Shown here: in pieces, positions 6,381 through 8,039 of the stretch | Layout: the number at the start of each line of letters is the position of its first letter | Numbering within the stretch: position 1 is the stretch's first letter | Source: Tannerella sp. oral taxon 808 | Lineage (GTDB): Bacteria > Bacteroidota > Bacteroidia > Bacteroidales > Tannerellaceae | Assembly (NCBI GenBank): GCA_002890585.1 | Contig: MIQB01000090.1 | Span: forward strand, 1 to 8,039 | Direction: 5' to 3' | DNA length: 8,039 bases | Translations under genes and position numbers: made by a program | The notes under the pieces: generated by a model | Database searches by the model: none | What the model was told of the DNA's origin: nothing | What the model saw: the letters and a program-made list of their open reading frames with translations, nothing else

Positions 6381-6992
6381 ATGATTCACAAGAGAAAACT
6401 CAGCATAGCAATCGCTTTCGCAGCGGTTGCTATGCTTCTTTTTTGCTCCCTCGCAGCGTGCAACCGCGAGGTGAAAGAGGAGGTGGAAATCGGCTTCAAC
6501 CCCGACAGCACCTACACAATGAAAGCTGTGGACGTCGTCACGCTCGTGTCTGATTCAGGCATCACGCGCTACAAGGTGCAGACACACGAATGGTACATGT
6601 TCGGGGAGGCCTCGGAGCCCTACTGGTACTTCCCGAAAAAGCTGCATCTGGAGAAGTTCGACTCACTCTTCCGCGTCGAAGCCAGCGTAGATGCTGACAC
6701 AGCATACTTCTACCAACACCGCAAACTCTGGAAGCTCATTGGCCACGTGCGCGTCAGGAGCCTGCAAGGCGAACAGTTCGAGACGAGCGTCCTCTATTGG
6801 GATCAAAACTTGGAGAAGGTCTATTCCGACCAATTCATACGAATCACCAAGGGCGAATTTGTCAACACAGGCCAGGGCTTCGAGTCGAATCAGGCGCTGA
6901 CACAGTATCGGATCTTCAATTCAGCGGCCGAGATCCCCTTCGAGGATCGCTCCATAGATTCAACGGACACGGCGCCGCCACCCCCAGCATAA
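6381..6992 (+). CDS. lptC: LPS export protein LptC, predicted lipoprotein
   Basis: The 203-residue length is near the family's usual size. LptC links the inner-membrane LptB2FG transporter to the periplasmic LptA bridge and passes LPS toward the outer membrane. After KRKLSIAIAFAAVAMLLF there is a lipobox LAAC (24-27), so Cys27 should be lipidated; E. coli LptC instead has an N-terminal membrane helix. The mature part matches the beta-jellyroll family: TMKAVDVVTLVSDSGITRYK, then YWYFPKKLHLEKFD, a VRVRSLQGEQFET strand and YWDQNLEKVYSDQFIRI, with GQGFESNQAL near the end, the pattern of LptC/OstA-type domains. A GTG at 6378 is in frame, but the ATG at 6381 is preferred. It follows the TPR gene closely and is preceded by a hairpin. 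A 90-bp gap separates it from the foldase gene. The proline-rich tail (APPPPA) is unremarkable. Confidence 0.88.
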   Translation: MIHKRKLSIAIAFAAVAMLLFCSLAACNREVKEEVEIGFNPDSTYTMKAVDVVTLVSDSGITRYKVQTHEWYMFGEASEPYWYFPKKLHLEKFDSLFRVEASVDADTAYFYQHRKLWKLIGHVRVRSLQGEQFETSVLYWDQNLEKVYSDQFIRITKGEFVNTGQGFESNQALTQYRIFNSAAEIPFEDRSIDSTDTAPPPPA

Positions 6993-7082
6993 AAAGCACA
7001 GCAAATTTGCCGTATATCAATTTTTACGCCTCCTTTGCGCGCGCTAAACCAAAAAGACAGTTAATATTTTACAGAAATACAG

Positions 7083-8039
7083 ATGGCTACATTAGAAAAG
7101 ATTAGAGGGCACGCTCCGCCGCTGGTTACAATTGTCGGTCTGGCCCTGTTGGGGTTCATCATCGAGGATTTTCTCAACTCGGGGTCAACCTATTTCCGTC
7201 AATCAAAAAATCAGGTGGTCACCGTCAATGGGACGTCGGTCGATTATCAGGAATATCAAAAACGCATTGAGGAATTGACGGAAGTCACTAAGCTGCAATA
7301 CGGCTTGCAGAGCCTCACGGAAGAGCAAACGGTGGAGCTCCGCCGAAACGTCTACAACTCAATCGTGAGCGAGATTGTGATGAAAGACGTGGCCGATAAA
7401 ATCGGCATCGACGTGACGTCAGACGAGCTCTTCGACATGATCCAAGGCGACAACATCCCCCCGATGGTGCAGCAAAACCCCTTGTTCATCGACCCGAAGA
7501 CGCAACGCTTCAGCAAGGCGCGCGCATTAGGCGTGCTCAAGGCGTTGGAAAACATCGACGCCGTGCCTGAGGAACAGCGCGAGGAGATGACGCAGATGCG
7601 CAACTTCTGGCTCTTCTGGGAGAAGAACATGAAGCTGCAACGTATGCAAGAGAAATACATCAACCTGCTGGCCAAGGCGATCGTAGCCAACCCGATCGAT
7701 GCGAAAGACGCCTACGAAGGATCGGCTGTAAGCTCAGACATCGTTTACGCCGTACAGTCGTTGGCCGCAATCCCCGACTCGACGGTGCAGGTGGACGAGA
7801 AGCAGATTCGCAAGCTCTATGACGAACGCAAAGCGCAATACAAACAGAAGGAGTCGCGCGTGATCGACTACTTAGCCGTGGAGGTGCGCCCCAGTAAAGA
7901 GGACTACGACGCGGTAAGCAAAGACATGGCCGAGGCTCGCACGCAGCTGGCCACAATGGACAGCAGCAACAGCGTGGAAGGCATTGTATCGAAGTATTCC
8001 CGCACGCCTTTCATGGACTTTTACCTCTCCGAGAACGAT
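7083..8039 (+). CDS. Membrane-anchored peptidyl-prolyl isomerase/foldase (PpiD/SurA-N type), N-terminal part
   Basis: An ATG at 7083 opens a frame that reaches the right edge without a stop (319 codons). The start MATLEKIRGHAPPLVTIVGL is a basic cytoplasmic tip running into one transmembrane helix (about residues 12-28), then EDFLNSGS, the usual opening of Bacteroidetes PpiD-like proteins. The region around residues 44-200 (VVTVNGTSVDYQEYQKRIEE, then EIVMKDVADKIGIDVTSDEL, then FWEKNMKLQRMQEKYINLL) matches the helical SurA_N chaperone domain. Residues about 235-300 lead toward the first parvulin domain, which is cut off. PpiD/SurA-type proteins chaperone unfolded outer-membrane proteins leaving the Sec channel; the family in Bacteroidales is usually around 700 residues, so more than half is missing here. 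Isomerase activity cannot be judged from this part. It is the last of five co-directional genes and fits an outer-membrane assembly operon. Confidence 0.9.
   Translation, partial: MATLEKIRGHAPPLVTIVGLALLGFIIEDFLNSGSTYFRQSKNQVVTVNGTSVDYQEYQKRIEELTEVTKLQYGLQSLTEEQTVELRRNVYNSIVSEIVMKDVADKIGIDVTSDELFDMIQGDNIPPMVQQNPLFIDPKTQRFSKARALGVLKALENIDAVPEEQREEMTQMRNFWLFWEKNMKLQRMQEKYINLLAKAIVANPIDAKDAYEGSAVSSDIVYAVQSLAAIPDSTVQVDEKQIRKLYDERKAQYKQKESRVIDYLAVEVRPSKEDYDAVSKDMAEARTQLATMDSSNSVEGIVSKYSRTPFMDFYLSEND

Noticed and set aside
7034..7070. TTTG (7034-7037) with TAATATTTT (7062-7070) as a promoter for the foldase gene
   Set aside because: The downstream element lacks the terminal TTTG match and the spacing is several bases too long; an internal promoter is possible but not supported.

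Overview
The window looks like chromosomal DNA from a Bacteroidales bacterium, and a Tannerella- or Porphyromonas-like organism is my best guess. Three things point there. The cassette coaX - outer-membrane barrel - TPR protein - lptC - PpiD-like foldase has the gene content I associate with this order. There is a DUF6261-like protein, a family I know mainly from Bacteroidales. Shine-Dalgarno sites before the genes are weak or absent. Coding GC is high (coaX reaches about 85% over 3241-3300), which from memory argues against T. forsythia itself. The genus is inference.

Left arm (1-2225, minus strand). Reading in the direction of transcription: a DUF6261-like hypothetical gene (2225-1497), a 63-bp gap, a multi-membrane-span O-antigen polymerase/ligase-like gene (1433-197) broken by a frameshift near 630-645, and the first 66 codons of a GT4-type glycosyltransferase (200 to beyond the left edge). 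The last two overlap by ATGA. This is the edge of a surface-polysaccharide locus.

Centre (2226-2962). The two arms are divergent and separated by about 740 bp without a convincing gene. Next to the DUF6261-like gene lie three complete and one partial copy of a 42-bp tandem repeat (2251-2412). A sharply AT-rich tract follows (about 2421-2845, roughly 30-33% GC where counted). It carries eleven CATG words in 370 bp, a 9-bp hairpin and a 14-bp perfect palindrome. A G-poor, C/T-rich leader (about 2850-2962) then runs into coaX.

Right arm (2963-8039, plus strand). Five co-directional genes: type III pantothenate kinase (coaX), an exported beta-barrel protein of unknown function overlapping coaX by up to 17 bp, a secreted TPR protein, the LPS-export lipoprotein LptC, and the N-terminal 319 codons of a membrane-anchored PpiD/SurA-type foldase cut by the right edge. 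Apart from coaX, the arm reads as an envelope-biogenesis operon: LPS export, outer-membrane protein folding, and two conserved but uncharacterised exported proteins. A perfect 8-bp hairpin fills the TPR/lptC junction and covers the only Shine-Dalgarno-like sequence in front of lptC.

I see no tRNA, rRNA, CRISPR array, insertion sequence or recognisable defence system. The least explained parts are the intergenic repeat/CATG region and the frameshifted polymerase.
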